DNA of 64,000 nucleotides, taken from Enterococcus sp. RIT-PI-f (GTDB taxonomy: Bacteria; Bacillota; Bacilli; Lactobacillales; Enterococcaceae). The position numbers and the translations under genes were made by a program. Location: positions 1-64,000 of the forward strand of contig NZ_LHOX01000014.1 in assembly GCF_001297065.1 (NCBI RefSeq), in the 5' to 3' direction. Below the pieces are notes generated by a model. The model worked only from the letters and a program-made list of their open reading frames with translations. It made no database searches and was not told the origin of the DNA. Below, one piece after another: positions 24,751-35,073 of this stretch. Position 1 is the stretch's first letter. Each line of letters starts with the position of its first letter.

Positions 24751-25062
24751 ATGGATAATAAATACAACAATATCGTGATTCAAAGAAGTATCAAACAAGA
24801 ATTTAAATACAAATCACTCTATATTTTGGATCTATTCATCATTTTTGGGCCATCGATGTTTCTTTTATACCTGCAAGGATATATCCATTTTTCATTGGTC
24901 ACAACGATTTTATTAGGTATTACCTTCTTTTTTCTAGGATTGTTTTTATGTGCAAAACCCGCCTCAAACGGTGGCCGGAGAAATCTATATACGATCTATT
25001 GCTTGATTGTCATGGATCGAAATGTGTACGAAGTGCAAACCTATACAAAGAGGAGAGGGTAA
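24751..25062 (+). CDS. VirB3/PrgI/TcpE-like membrane protein
   Basis: 103 residues with a cytoplasmic N-terminus (VIQRSIKQEFKYKS) and two close membrane spans (LFIIFGPSMFLLYLQG and TTILLGITFFFLGLFLC). The gene sits immediately before the VirB4 genes, the usual place of VirB3-like subunits. Assignment rests on topology and position. Confidence 0.6.
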   Translation: MDNKYNNIVIQRSIKQEFKYKSLYILDLFIIFGPSMFLLYLQGYIHFSLVTTILLGITFFFLGLFLCAKPASNGGRRNLYTIYCLIVMDRNVYEVQTYTKRRG

Positions 25063-25065
25063 AAT

Positions 25066-25635
25066 ATGGTCGCAAAACAAGTGAAAAGTTTTCGTCCGGT
25101 AGGACGTAAGCGTAAGAAAGAAGAAAATCCATCGATCCAAGAGTTGGTTCCGATCAAAGAAATGATCAAAGGCAACGTGGTTAAAAAAAATGGCCGTTTC
25201 CTTTCATTTTTGAAGGTGACGACTAGAAATATCAATGGACTAAGTGCCAGTGAACAGTATATGGCTATGCGGCATTTTGAGAATATGTTGCGGGTGTATG
25301 AAGAAGAAATGAGTATCTTATCGATGATGTTTCCCACAAATATCGATGACAATCTATCTTACTGGAATAAACAGCTGCAGCTGGCACGAGAAGAAAAAAA
25401 TACGGTTCGTTTCAAAATCATCAGAGACCAAATCAATCGATTGGTTTGGGTCGAACAAGAATTATCTAATTTAGAATTTTATTTGATCGTTTATGGAAAA
25501 ACAGAAAAGGAGATCAACCTTTCCAAAACGATCTTAAAACGCGCAGGTGGCACCAACTTAGGCATTAAGGATGTTCCACCAAAGCAAATTGAGCAGATCT
25601 TATATAAATTAAATAACCTGAATACCCCGATTTAG
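25066..25635 (+). CDS. VirB4 N-terminal-domain protein (TrsD-like)
   Basis: 189 residues from ATG 25066 (AGGAGAGGG upstream). Basic N-terminus, then a segment (VKKNGRFLSFLKVTTRNINGLS, with LSYWNKQLQLAREE later) that resembles the N-terminal domain of VirB4 proteins. The ATPase domains are in the next gene, 16 bp on. This two-gene arrangement resembles trsD-trsE in staphylococcal systems; I treat it as natural rather than a broken gene because both have good ribosome sites. Confidence 0.55.
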   Translation: MVAKQVKSFRPVGRKRKKEENPSIQELVPIKEMIKGNVVKKNGRFLSFLKVTTRNINGLSASEQYMAMRHFENMLRVYEEEMSILSMMFPTNIDDNLSYWNKQLQLAREEKNTVRFKIIRDQINRLVWVEQELSNLEFYLIVYGKTEKEINLSKTILKRAGGTNLGIKDVPPKQIEQILYKLNNLNTPI

Positions 25636-25651
25636 TCTGGAGGAAAAATAT

Positions 25652-27577
25652 ATGTTAAATGAAAAAGAAATTCAAGCACTTGTCAAAGAAGGTTTTGACC
25701 TCTCATTCATCGAAAGAATCCAACCACAAGGCGGCATAACTTTTCTTGAAGACCGTATGGTCGCAGGAGACGGCACACATGCTTGTCTGCACATCTACCA
25801 ACTGGCCAAACGTCCAACCCCTTTTTGGCTGACAACAATCATGAACAATCAAAAATCGATCACAAAATTCGATATCGCACCTTTGGATAAGGAAGTTATT
25901 TTGAGTGATATCGACAAAGCTATGCGCGAACTCGACTCTCAAGCAGAGGACAATCGGACACGTACGCAGCGAAATGAAGCAGTCAATGAGTTTCGTTCTT
26001 TAGAACGTTACGCAAATGAAATCAACCAAGGAGACGAAGTCAGTAAAATGGTTGATATCCGTATCTATGTGACTGCAGACACACAAGAAGAACTAGACAA
26101 AGAGGTAGGCGATCTTAGACGTTCTTTGAAGGCACTAGGCTATAAATCAGTGTCTTATATCGGGAAACAATCCCAGGAATGGCTGGCGTTTTTCCAAAGC
26201 TATTCTGAGCAACAAAATGAACCAGGCAGTAAAGAAGGTATGACCGTACCAAGTTCTGCGATTGGTGGAGGCTACCCATTTAATCACCAATTCTTGAATG
26301 ATACGGGTGGCGGCTATATCGGCAAAACAGATACAGGCGGGCCATTTATTTACAATCCCTATGCGATCACTGCAGTCAGAAAATCCTTTAGTTCAATGAC
26401 TCTTGGTAAACCTGGTATGGGTAAATCGACGTTACTGAAGCTGCTTGAGGAATTGTTATATGGTAAACGGACGATCATTCGCGGGTTTGAAAAAAATAGA
26501 GACTGGTATAAATTGATCAAGTCGCAAAACGGGAAAATATATGATCTATCCGGAAAAGAAGGGATGCTAAATCCATTAGAACCACTAGCCACAATTACTG
26601 ATACAAGTGGTAAAGTAATCGATGAACTGAACAGTTACTTGCAGCATAGAGCGACATTCTTCAATAAGATCCGCTTTTTAAATCCAGCCATGCGCTCGGT
26701 CGATATTCTTGATTTTGGGAAGATCATGGATGATTTTTATATCTCCTATGGACTCTTACCTGAAAACTACACAGAAAATCAAAAGGACATCCATATCATT
26801 GGATTGGATCCTTCAAAGTATCCAACCGTTGGCGAATTCAAACAATTCGTAGATCATTATGTTGAAAATGGCTATAAGGATCGTGTGACTGAAGTCAAAA
26901 TGGTGGAAATGGAAAACTTTCAAACGGTGATCACATCGATGTGCGAACAATATGGATCGATCTTCAATGGCCGCAGTACATTTCATAACATTGATGAAGA
27001 AGATGTCTTATTTTTTGATATTGAAACAATCGGTCACTTTGATGATGAAGTATATAAATGTATGCTTTATACCGCTATGAATATCGTTTGGAACCAGGCA
27101 TTAAAGAATGGTCGCAAACAAAAATTGGCGTTGGAAAATGGCGAAATCACATCAGATGAAGTTCGATTTTTTGCCTTTTTCTTGGATGAATGCCAAGAAA
27201 TCCTAAGTCCTGATACGGTATTTGTTGTTAAACAAGTCGTGAAATTCTTAAAAGAAATGCGGAAGTTTTCGGCCGGTGCTTTTTTTGCGACACAATCACC
27301 ACAAGAGCTTTTACCAGAAACATCTTCTGACGATTATATTTCAAAAATCAAGCAAGTCTTTGAATTATGTAATGCGAAATTCTTTCTACAGCTGGATGCA
27401 TCAGTCAGTGAAACGATGAAAAAAGCCATGGGTAATCTATTGACTGATGGACAATACGAAGACCTGGCACTGTTGGAACAAGGGGAAGTGATCGTCAATT
27501 TAGGAGGGAATAACAACTATAAGATCAAAACGGATCCTGATCAAGAACAGTTAGTCAGATTTGCAGGAGGGCATTAA
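25652..27577 (+). CDS. VirB4-family conjugation ATPase (TrsE/TraE-like)
   Basis: 641 residues. Walker A LGKPGMGKSTLL near residue 250, Walker B FFAFFLDECQEIL near residue 508, and downstream FFATQSPQELL, which are hallmarks of VirB4 ATPases. Expected to act at the membrane as the motor of channel assembly and transport. It follows the VirB3-like and VirB4-N-terminal genes and is 2 bp from the PcfJ-like gene. Length fits the TrsE/TraE type. Confidence 0.9.
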   Translation: MLNEKEIQALVKEGFDLSFIERIQPQGGITFLEDRMVAGDGTHACLHIYQLAKRPTPFWLTTIMNNQKSITKFDIAPLDKEVILSDIDKAMRELDSQAEDNRTRTQRNEAVNEFRSLERYANEINQGDEVSKMVDIRIYVTADTQEELDKEVGDLRRSLKALGYKSVSYIGKQSQEWLAFFQSYSEQQNEPGSKEGMTVPSSAIGGGYPFNHQFLNDTGGGYIGKTDTGGPFIYNPYAITAVRKSFSSMTLGKPGMGKSTLLKLLEELLYGKRTIIRGFEKNRDWYKLIKSQNGKIYDLSGKEGMLNPLEPLATITDTSGKVIDELNSYLQHRATFFNKIRFLNPAMRSVDILDFGKIMDDFYISYGLLPENYTENQKDIHIIGLDPSKYPTVGEFKQFVDHYVENGYKDRVTEVKMVEMENFQTVITSMCEQYGSIFNGRSTFHNIDEEDVLFFDIETIGHFDDEVYKCMLYTAMNIVWNQALKNGRKQKLALENGEITSDEVRFFAFFLDECQEILSPDTVFVVKQVVKFLKEMRKFSAGAFFATQSPQELLPETSSDDYISKIKQVFELCNAKFFLQLDASVSETMKKAMGNLLTDGQYEDLALLEQGEVIVNLGGNNNYKIKTDPDQEQLVRFAGGH

Positions 27578-27579
27578 TA

Positions 27580-29028
27580 ATGGAGGGTGTTCTCGAAAAA
27601 TCGTTATCTATGAATGATTTATCAGCTTTTTTTCAACAAGTGAAAAATCAATTTAGCAGCTATTCTTTACAAAATTATCCAAATGAGTTTGATCTATTGG
27701 CGTTAAACAGTCAGGATGCAAACTTGTTCTTCCTTTGCTTAGAAGGCTCTATCGTTGATCCAAATCAGTCCCGTCTTGTAAAGGAAATCAGCATTATGAG
27801 GAAATTTCTATCAGACAATCCCCATATCGAGAGCTTAAGGTTCGATCATTCGAAACAAAAGGAGTATGTTGTCACAGTCTCCTTTAGAGAGCTGAATCGG
27901 ATCCTCGATTCAGATTATGATGACGATTGGTTTAATGGAGGTACTGGAGAAAAATATCAGCGTTTGATCTTTAAAAAATTGGAATTGACCCGCATGTCCA
28001 TTGATAGTTTATCGTACCGTCAAGCGCCACACGTCTTTTTAAAAGATGAAATCAATGGACTTGCATTTCTTAAGACAGTCAATTCCAGAAGTGTACCAAT
28101 CATGTTGCAAGATAGTTTATCTCATATGGATGATTCTCTAAGAGCTATCTTTCATTCAATTAATCCTTTTATCAACGAAATGTTTGCTGAAAAAGTGCAG
28201 CTACCCTTTACTTGGGGAGAATTAGTCCATGCTAAAAACAAATTTCAATTTCTGACTGAGAAATATAAGAATGATACTTTTTCTAAAAAAGTAAACAAGT
28301 ATCCTCTTCGTTATAGTTATGGATTGATGAAACTAAAAAAAATATTGAGTGAAAAAGAATATAAAAAGCTTTTATCCTGTATTGAGCAAAAGAAATGTCA
28401 AGATTTATGGCCGAATGATCTTTTTATCATATCAAAACGATCCACTATGTTTCTACAATCTTTGTTACAAAATTACGTTGAACGTTTCATTTTGAAAGAA
28501 CCATTATCGGAATCTGATACTGTTACACTCGAAGATCTTGTATTTATGGCTTTAAGAATAAAGCACAAAATGACGTTTCATTTCCAGTCAGTTAATGGAA
28601 TGGAAAGATATCATGACAAAATTGTGGATGAATACAATTTTAAACAGTCCAGAAAAATGAAAAAAATCGAAATCACTCGTCATAAAAAATTTGTTCAATT
28701 GGAAAAAGCTTTAGCATTGGATAATCGATTTGTTCGCATCACGACCAATAAAGAATTGTATATTGAAGGGGCAACAATGCATCATTGCGTATACAGTTAT
28801 TTTGAAAAAGTGCAAAAAGGTCAATCGATTATTTATAAATACCATCATGACAATCATCGATACACATTAGAAATCAAAACCAAACGAAATGGAACTTACT
28901 TTTTAGCCCAATGTTATGGAAAACATGACATGAATCCGGAGGAAAAAGAATTCAGTAAAATACAAGAAGTTATAGAAAGCATACCAGGAAATAAAAAAAG
29001 CCAATCAATTAATCGGAGGAAAAAATGA
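27580..29028 (+). CDS. PcfJ-like protein
   Basis: 482 residues. The C-terminal 130 residues contain the PcfJ-type pattern TMHHCVYSYFEKVQKGQSIIYK followed by YTLEIKTKRNGTYFLAQCYGKHD. PcfJ proteins are encoded in conjugative plasmids and phages of Firmicutes, but their biochemical role is not established. The start has AGGAGGGC 10 nt upstream. Its stop overlaps the wall hydrolase gene by 4 bp (ATGA). Confidence 0.7.
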   Translation: MEGVLEKSLSMNDLSAFFQQVKNQFSSYSLQNYPNEFDLLALNSQDANLFFLCLEGSIVDPNQSRLVKEISIMRKFLSDNPHIESLRFDHSKQKEYVVTVSFRELNRILDSDYDDDWFNGGTGEKYQRLIFKKLELTRMSIDSLSYRQAPHVFLKDEINGLAFLKTVNSRSVPIMLQDSLSHMDDSLRAIFHSINPFINEMFAEKVQLPFTWGELVHAKNKFQFLTEKYKNDTFSKKVNKYPLRYSYGLMKLKKILSEKEYKKLLSCIEQKKCQDLWPNDLFIISKRSTMFLQSLLQNYVERFILKEPLSESDTVTLEDLVFMALRIKHKMTFHFQSVNGMERYHDKIVDEYNFKQSRKMKKIEITRHKKFVQLEKALALDNRFVRITTNKELYIEGATMHHCVYSYFEKVQKGQSIIYKYHHDNHRYTLEIKTKRNGTYFLAQCYGKHDMNPEEKEFSKIQEVIESIPGNKKSQSINRRKK

Positions 29029-29667
29029 AATCGAAAATAATTAAATTGTTGGCCGGAAAAGCAAGTAAGAAGGATAAAATCCAACTCTTACTTGCTTTTT
29101 TAGGTAGTGGCACAGCTGTTCTTACAGCTTTAGGTATAGTGGTCGTCAGTCTTCTTTTAGTTGTGTTTCTGGGTGGTGCGTCACAGACAACCTCTACTGA
29201 AATCGGTGGAGGAGGTGTGAATGTTTCGGAGATGACCTTGCAGTGGAAAGATAAGGTCGCAAAAGAAGCGGAAAAGAACGGCATTCCTGAAACCGTTGAT
29301 TATATATTGGGTCTGATTGAAGCAGAAAGTGGCGGTAATGCCGTTCGTTATCCTGACATCATGCAATCCAGTGAGTCACAAGGAAACGCCCCAAACACGA
29401 TCTCAGACCCTTATACCAGTATCGAAGTAGGTGTGAAATATTTTGCGAGTTTGGTAAAAAGTCATAAAGATATGGATCTATTGAATATCATTCAAGCCTA
29501 CAATTATGGGCCAGGATTTCTCTCTTATGCCACTAAAACATATGACTTAAATACAGCAATCGCATTTGCCAACAAGTACGCTAATGGGGTTAAAGTGACC
29601 TATACGAATCCAATCGCTGTCAATCTCGGTTATACCTATCGATATGCCTATGGCAATATGTTTTACG
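29025..29667 (+). CDS. Conjugative peptidoglycan hydrolase, exon 1 (lysozyme-like transglycosylase domain)
   Basis: First exon of a gene split by the group II intron at 29668. It encodes 214 residues plus one base. A membrane anchor (LTALGIVVVSLLLVVFLGG) is followed by a lysozyme/transglycosylase domain: VDYILGLIEAESGG (catalytic Glu region), PDIMQSSESQG, and NIIQAYNYGPGFLSYA. Joined to exon 2 at 32388 it makes a 369-residue protein with a CHAP domain, the VirB1-like hydrolase that opens the wall for the channel (compare TraG of pIP501 or PrgK). Without splicing the frame runs a few codons into the intron and stops at about 29684. Confidence 0.85.
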
Positions 29668-32387
29668 GTGCGAGACGTTCCTAGTTGAAAAGACTAGGCA
29701 CTTAATAATGAGCGTCAAAAAATAATTTATTAAGGAGAACTAATATTTTGAGAAGTGGAATGACGGAGTAACGCCCTGAAACGCTCCCCTAATACTCCGA
29801 TTGGCTACTTTATTATAGAGACAAAGTTGTCAAAAGCTCGGTGAAGTCGGTTGAGAGTTACCGTAATTGCGAAAGCAAACGAAAACTATCCAGAGGTGGA
29901 TGGCGTAACCTATAGACCGGGGGTCTAAAAAATATCTATGGTGAGAATGTACAAAATGTACTGACAAATCTGCGAAATAAAAGGTCTATAACATGACGGT
30001 ATAGAAATATATCGGATTCTAACTCAAGAAAAATGAAGTGAATGAATGCGTAAAGTGGTTGAGTAAGATGCGTAGATATGAAAAACCATGTGCAGTTAAA
30101 GGCTGTAGATTTATGCAGGTCTAGAGCAGACACCTAAGGATATATGAATAGATAAAAATATTGGAACGTCGAAAGCTGGTAACGATGAGGGAACTCTATT
30201 TCCTGATGAAACGGTTGGTACGAAGAAAATAAGCCCATTTATACCAGTGAGAGTAGTGGCATGACTGATGAAAATTCTATAATGGAATTGGAGGAATAGC
30301 CACGAGTCAATTTTATTTAGTAGAACTATTTATGTATTTCATAGAATCGAGTAAGACAAAATAAACACTTTCCTGTTCAATAATATCCAAGTTAGGGAAG
30401 TGCTATGAATAAGAAGAAAATAACAAAAACACTACGACATAGTGAATATTATGGAATGATCGAGTGCTTTGATGATTTATTTCAACTAAGCGGTCAAAAT
30501 CATGTATTCACTGACCTTATGAGCATTGTAAGTTCAGAAGAAAATATTAAATTAGCGTTTAGAAATATTAAAAAGAATAAGGGAAGCAACACCAAAGGTG
30601 TAGATAAAAAGACAATTCAACATATTTCTACCATGTTAGATGCAGATTTCATTCAATCCGTACAATCAAGATTAAATACCTATATCCCTAAACCTGTAAG
30701 AAGAGTTGAAATACCCAAACCGAATGGTAAAACAAGACCTCTTGGAATTCCAGTTATCTGGGATAGATTAATTCAACAATGTCTTTTACAAGTACTAGAA
30801 CCTATTTGTGAGGCGAAGTTTCACAAAAATAATTATGGGTTCCGCCCAAACCGGTCAGGTCATCATGCCCTTGCACATTGTTATCGGCTTATGCAACGAA
30901 GCGGCCTATCTTACGTCGTGGATATTGATATTAAAGGATTCTTCGATAATGTCAACCATTCAAAGCTCATCAAGCAAATGTGGACAATAGGAATACGTGA
31001 TAAACACCTGCTCGGAATGATACGAGCAATGTTAAAAGCACCTATTCTTATGCCAAATGGACTAGTTCAACATCCAAAGAAAGGAACCGCCCAAGGCGGT
31101 GTTATTTCTCCGTTATTGTCCAACATTGTTTTAAATGAACTTGATTGGTGGATATCCTCTCAATGGGAAGATATGCCGACCAAAACAAAATCTGCAAGAG
31201 TTCTTGATAGAACAGCCGAAGGAAAAGGTCTGGATAAAGGAAATAAGTATAAAGAATTGAGAAAATCAGGATTGAAAGAAGTTTATATTGTCCGTTATGC
31301 GGATGATTTCAAACTGTTTTGTCGAAATTTATCAGATGCTAGAAAATTATTTTACGCAACAAAAAATTGGTTGAATAAAAGACTGTCTCTTGATATTAGC
31401 AACGAAAAATCAAAAATCGTTAATCTCAAAAAACATTCCTCTGAGTATTTAGGGTTTGAAATTAGCCTAAAAAGAAAAAAATCGAAAAATGTAGTCTCCT
31501 CCAACATTAGTAAAAAAGCTGTGCAAAACATCAAAAATAATTTAAAAAAGCAATTGGTAAAAATTAAGCATCCAAAAGGCACACTAACAAGAGAAAAGGC
31601 TATTGGAAAATACAATTCAATGATTGTTGGTATACATGGTTATTATAGTGCTGCAACAAATGTTAGTACTAATTGTAATGAAATTAACCAGGGTATTCGA
31701 AATATTATTGACCGTTCCCTAGATACTAAGAAAGACGGAAAAATAACGAATAAATTTCTAGCTAAAGAATATGGAAAAAGCAAACAAGTTCGCTGGTTGA
31801 ATAATATTCCTATCCTCCCCATTTCGTACGTCAAACATACAAAATTGATGTCACTGAACCAAAAAATATCTAAGTTCACAGAAGAAGGAAGACAACTTGT
31901 TCATGAAAATTTATCGTTAAATGTTTCAATAATAGCAAAAATGTTGAAGTCCCCTATACGAACAATAGAATACACAGATAATCGAATTTCTAGATTCTCT
32001 GCCCAAAAGGGCAAATGTGAAGTTCTGAAAATTGAACTAGAAATAGAGGAAATTCATTGTCACCACATTGTTCCAATAAAGCACAATGGAACGGATAAGT
32101 ATTCAAACTTAATTATTGTTCATAAAGATATACACACCCTTATTCACCTGAAAGATAAAGAAAAGATTTCTAAACTAGCTAACCATCTGGATTTAACAGA
32201 GTCACAAATTGAAAAAATAAATACCTTAAGAAATAAAGTAGGAAATAGTGTTTTGTAAAATTTGATTTGAAACATATATAAAAGTTACTACAACAATTGA
32301 TGGAACGCCGTATGAGGTGAAAGTCTCACGTACGGTGTGGAGCGGGGGAAAATCTGGAGATTATTTCAAAAGATTACCTATCGCTAT
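29668..32387 (+). mobile_element. Group II intron 1 with RT-maturase-HNH protein
   Basis: Starts GTGCGAGACG, matching the group II 5' consensus GUGYG, and ends CGCTAT before CCATGG. Domain V (GCCGTATGAGGTGAAAGTCTC ACGTACGGT, split here for length) lies at about 32307-32336 and domain VI follows with a bulged-A-type stem. Boundaries were fixed by comparison with the second intron and because removal restores the frame (TAC-G|CC-ATG gives Tyr-Ala-Met). It is in sense orientation within the wall hydrolase gene. Length 2720 bp. Confidence 0.9.
30405..32258 (+). CDS. ltrA: Group II intron reverse transcriptase/maturase with HNH endonuclease (intron 1)
   Basis: 617 residues. RT domains are visible (RPLGIPVIWDRLIQQCLLQVLEPI, NYGFRPNRSGHHA, GTAQGGVISPLLSN) with catalytic YADD near residue 297. 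The maturase X region follows. The C-terminus has an HNH/En motif (CHHIVPIKHNGTDKYSNL). It should assist splicing and retrohoming. The start ATG has AGGGAAG 5-6 nt upstream. The gene symbol is by family only. Confidence 0.9.
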   Translation: MNKKKITKTLRHSEYYGMIECFDDLFQLSGQNHVFTDLMSIVSSEENIKLAFRNIKKNKGSNTKGVDKKTIQHISTMLDADFIQSVQSRLNTYIPKPVRRVEIPKPNGKTRPLGIPVIWDRLIQQCLLQVLEPICEAKFHKNNYGFRPNRSGHHALAHCYRLMQRSGLSYVVDIDIKGFFDNVNHSKLIKQMWTIGIRDKHLLGMIRAMLKAPILMPNGLVQHPKKGTAQGGVISPLLSNIVLNELDWWISSQWEDMPTKTKSARVLDRTAEGKGLDKGNKYKELRKSGLKEVYIVRYADDFKLFCRNLSDARKLFYATKNWLNKRLSLDISNEKSKIVNLKKHSSEYLGFEISLKRKKSKNVVSSNISKKAVQNIKNNLKKQLVKIKHPKGTLTREKAIGKYNSMIVGIHGYYSAATNVSTNCNEINQGIRNIIDRSLDTKKDGKITNKFLAKEYGKSKQVRWLNNIPILPISYVKHTKLMSLNQKISKFTEEGRQLVHENLSLNVSIIAKMLKSPIRTIEYTDNRISRFSAQKGKCEVLKIELEIEEIHCHHIVPIKHNGTDKYSNLIIVHKDIHTLIHLKDKEKISKLANHLDLTESQIEKINTLRNKVGNSVL

Positions 32388-32854
32388 CCATGGTGGTCAA
32401 GCAATACTTGACGCCAAAAAGCACGAATTTGCCTGGTGGCAGCAGCAGTATGGCGAAGGTCGCACAAGCGGAGATCGATGAAGGATTGCATGCAGGAGGA
32501 CAAAAATATTGGTCATGGTATGGCTTTGGAGGCCGAGTTGAGTGGTGCGCAGTGTTTGTTTCTTATGTGGCCGCAAAGGCTAATGTGAACATGGAAAAAT
32601 TTGCTTATTGTCCTACTGGCATTCAAAACTTTAAACAAAAAAATGAATGGCAATCAAGAGGTGTTGAACCAAAAGATGGTTGGGTGATTTTTTTTGATTG
32701 GGACGCAGATGGCATAAGCGACCATGTAGGTATCGTTAAAAGCTACTCGAATGGAACTGTTTATACGCTTGAAGGTAACTCAGGAGACAGCACGAAAGAG
32801 CGTAATTATGGCAAGACCAGTCAGTATATTATGGGCTATGGCACACCTAAATAA
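32388..32854 (+). CDS. Conjugative peptidoglycan hydrolase, exon 2 (CHAP domain)
   Basis: Second exon, starting CC-ATG-GTG after the intron. It encodes a CHAP amidase/endopeptidase domain with Cys in VEWCAVFVSYVAAKA, His in DHVGIVKSY and Asn/Glu in YTLEGNSGD. In exon order the protein is membrane anchor, lysozyme-like domain, short linker, CHAP. An ATG at 32390 could in principle start a free CHAP protein but has no ribosome site. Confidence 0.85.
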
Positions 32855-32878
32855 GTCATAGCAAAGGAGCGTAACAAA

Positions 32879-33544
32879 ATGATAAAAGAAGCATTTAAAC
32901 AGTGGAAACATAAACTAAAAGAAGAGCATTTACAAATTAAAATCCAAAACAAATGGTTCGAAGAACTAAAAAAAACAGACCTTTATCGACAACTTAAGAA
33001 GTACAAATGGCTGAGGAATGTATCTATTTTGATCGACTATATCATTTTAGTCGGATGCTATCTATCTATTTACACGTTGCCAGTTAGTAAACTAAATGAT
33101 TTTTTTGGTAGCCATATTACAAAAGAAACCTATCAAAATATTGTATTTATTTATACAATTTTAGTTTTATTACTAATGATTTTCTCTGTTTTCTTTACTG
33201 TAGTTCTTTCAAAAGACAAGCTGAAGGATGTTCGGGTGCTAAATAATATGCTTATTTTTTTCTTGTTTGGCGGTGTAAATTATTTGTTGCTTTGTTTGGC
33301 CTGTATCATTCAACCAGCATATTTATTGTTCGTTTTAGGGCTAGTTATTGTAAAAGTAGTCATTCGAAAATGGAAAGAACTACAAAGAGAAGCCGTCTTC
33401 CTATCTTATAATGAAGCACACAAAGAAGGCTTGATCAGTCATTATAAGCGTCACGGCATACTATTTGAAATGGAAGATGAGCCACGTACTTATCGAATGG
33501 ACTATTTTCAAGAAGAAAATAAAAAAGAGGAGTTGAGATCATGA
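32879..33544 (+). CDS. Four-span membrane protein of the transfer operon
   Basis: 221 residues from ATG 32879 (AAAGGAGCG upstream). A highly basic N-terminal helix of about 50 residues is followed by four hydrophobic spans between residues 50 and 160 and a charged C-terminus. It overlaps the VirB8-like gene by 4 bp. No family recognised. Confidence 0.55.
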   Translation: MIKEAFKQWKHKLKEEHLQIKIQNKWFEELKKTDLYRQLKKYKWLRNVSILIDYIILVGCYLSIYTLPVSKLNDFFGSHITKETYQNIVFIYTILVLLLMIFSVFFTVVLSKDKLKDVRVLNNMLIFFLFGGVNYLLLCLACIIQPAYLLFVLGLVIVKVVIRKWKELQREAVFLSYNEAHKEGLISHYKRHGILFEMEDEPRTYRMDYFQEENKKEELRS

Positions 33545-34134
33545 GTTATCAACGATTGAGCGGCATTTTGATGCTTATTTTGTTAGGTAGTTGGGGAATT
33601 ATTGGTTGGTTTTATTTCCATCCTCAGATCCTTTCAGAGGCAGTCAATGAACCTGAAACGGTGTCATTCAGTACAGAAAACAGCGAAATTAAATCAAGCA
33701 GCAATGATCAAATAAGTTCAGAAAATCAAACGGATCAAGCACCAGATAATGGAAATACAGGGCAATCAAATGAAGAAAAAACAGAAGTGGTCACAGCGTT
33801 TGTGACCACTTATTTTAATACAAATGACCAACCTTTTTTAAAGGAACGGGTGTCATTACTAAAGAAAAACGAACTCATTACTGAAGAATATGGCAATGAA
33901 ATGGATCAATCAATTGGAGATATGGACAATGAAGATGCCAAGATGAACCTTGATGGATTAACAATTTATTCCAACGATCAAGAAACCTTTTTGGTTGTTT
34001 TTGATCTGACCTATGAAGGATTGGATTCAAATGAAGTCCTTGTATACGTCGCAAATGTTCATGTTGGTCAGACGAATCAAGTAGATCATTATGAGTTGGT
34101 CGCTACAAACACCAAAATTAAAACGGGGGAATAA
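33541..34134 (+). CDS. VirB8-like bitopic protein
   Basis: 197 residues. One N-terminal membrane helix (LMLILLGSWGIIGWFYF), a Ser/Asn/Gln-rich linker of about 50 residues and an extracellular domain of about 110 residues (VTAFVTTYFNTNDQPFLKE) with the look of the NTF2-like fold of VirB8/TcpC/PrgL proteins. Such proteins nucleate the channel. Assignment is by topology and position. Confidence 0.5.
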   Translation: MSYQRLSGILMLILLGSWGIIGWFYFHPQILSEAVNEPETVSFSTENSEIKSSSNDQISSENQTDQAPDNGNTGQSNEEKTEVVTAFVTTYFNTNDQPFLKERVSLLKKNELITEEYGNEMDQSIGDMDNEDAKMNLDGLTIYSNDQETFLVVFDLTYEGLDSNEVLVYVANVHVGQTNQVDHYELVATNTKIKTGE

Positions 34135-34136
34135 AC

Positions 34137-35009
34137 ATGACCATTATTTATTCAATCATGCGCTTTATTACATTTTTTAAAGAGAGTAAAGCCAATATCA
34201 AACAGAAATATTTTCGAACAAAAACGCAAACATATATCAAAGTTTTGGTTCTTTTCAGTGTTTTATTTGTCTCAATCATAGGCCAAGCAATCCTCTCTAG
34301 ACCTGCGAATGCCTATTCTGAAACAGCAGTTGATGAATCCATTTCGTTTGATGCAGGAGAAATCACGATCCTAAAAAAAGAATATTCTCCTATCAGCAGA
34401 AGCTATCGGATGGATATTTATATCGATACAGAAATCGATATCGTCACAGATGGGGCACCTATCACAAAAGCAAAAGTGGTGACACAAGAGGACATTGAGA
34501 CACCACTGGATGTCACTGTAATCCCTGTTTCTGAAAAATATTTTGTGCTAGTTGCACCAAAAATTAACGAAGATTTTGGTGCAGTGCGGTTTGATCTGAC
34601 CTACAAACGGTCAAAAGAGGCGGAAGAAACGACCGTCAGTTTGTATGGATCACAAGATAAATCTTCAGTGGTTGAGAGTGATTTTTCTGAAATTAATGAA
34701 GCAGAATTGAAGATCAGTTCGTTAGAAAATGATATCCGATTACAACAATCAGAAAGAAAAACGATTGAAGAAAAAAACAAAACAATCGTCGATAATATCA
34801 AAAACACAAAAGAACAAATCGAAGCATTCACGGAAGAAAAAGAGTATCAAGTGGGTGAACAGTTGACCAAAACAGAAGATACGATCACCACATTAGAAAA
34901 TGCCATTCAATCCTATAAAGGTGAAATATCAGACAATCAAGCGAAAATTGGTGAGATTGAAACAACGATAATTTTAATCAACGAAAAAATAAATGAACTG
35001 AAAAAGTAA
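34137..35009 (+). CDS. Secreted or membrane-anchored coiled-coil protein
   Basis: 290 residues. Basic N-terminus and a signal/anchor helix (VLVLFSVLFVSIIGQAIL, possible cleavage after PANA), then a beta-rich domain, then a coiled coil of about 110 residues (residues 180-290, ENDIRLQQSERKTIEEKNK). It ends the long transfer operon, 2 bp after the VirB8-like gene. Possibly a surface component; no family recognised. Confidence 0.5.
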   Translation: MTIIYSIMRFITFFKESKANIKQKYFRTKTQTYIKVLVLFSVLFVSIIGQAILSRPANAYSETAVDESISFDAGEITILKKEYSPISRSYRMDIYIDTEIDIVTDGAPITKAKVVTQEDIETPLDVTVIPVSEKYFVLVAPKINEDFGAVRFDLTYKRSKEAEETTVSLYGSQDKSSVVESDFSEINEAELKISSLENDIRLQQSERKTIEEKNKTIVDNIKNTKEQIEAFTEEKEYQVGEQLTKTEDTITTLENAIQSYKGEISDNQAKIGEIETTIILINEKINELKK

Positions 35010-35073
35010 TTTCAAGTCAAATTTTTTTTTAATTACTATTCTTAAAAACCTAAAAATGGAAGAAGGAATTTCA

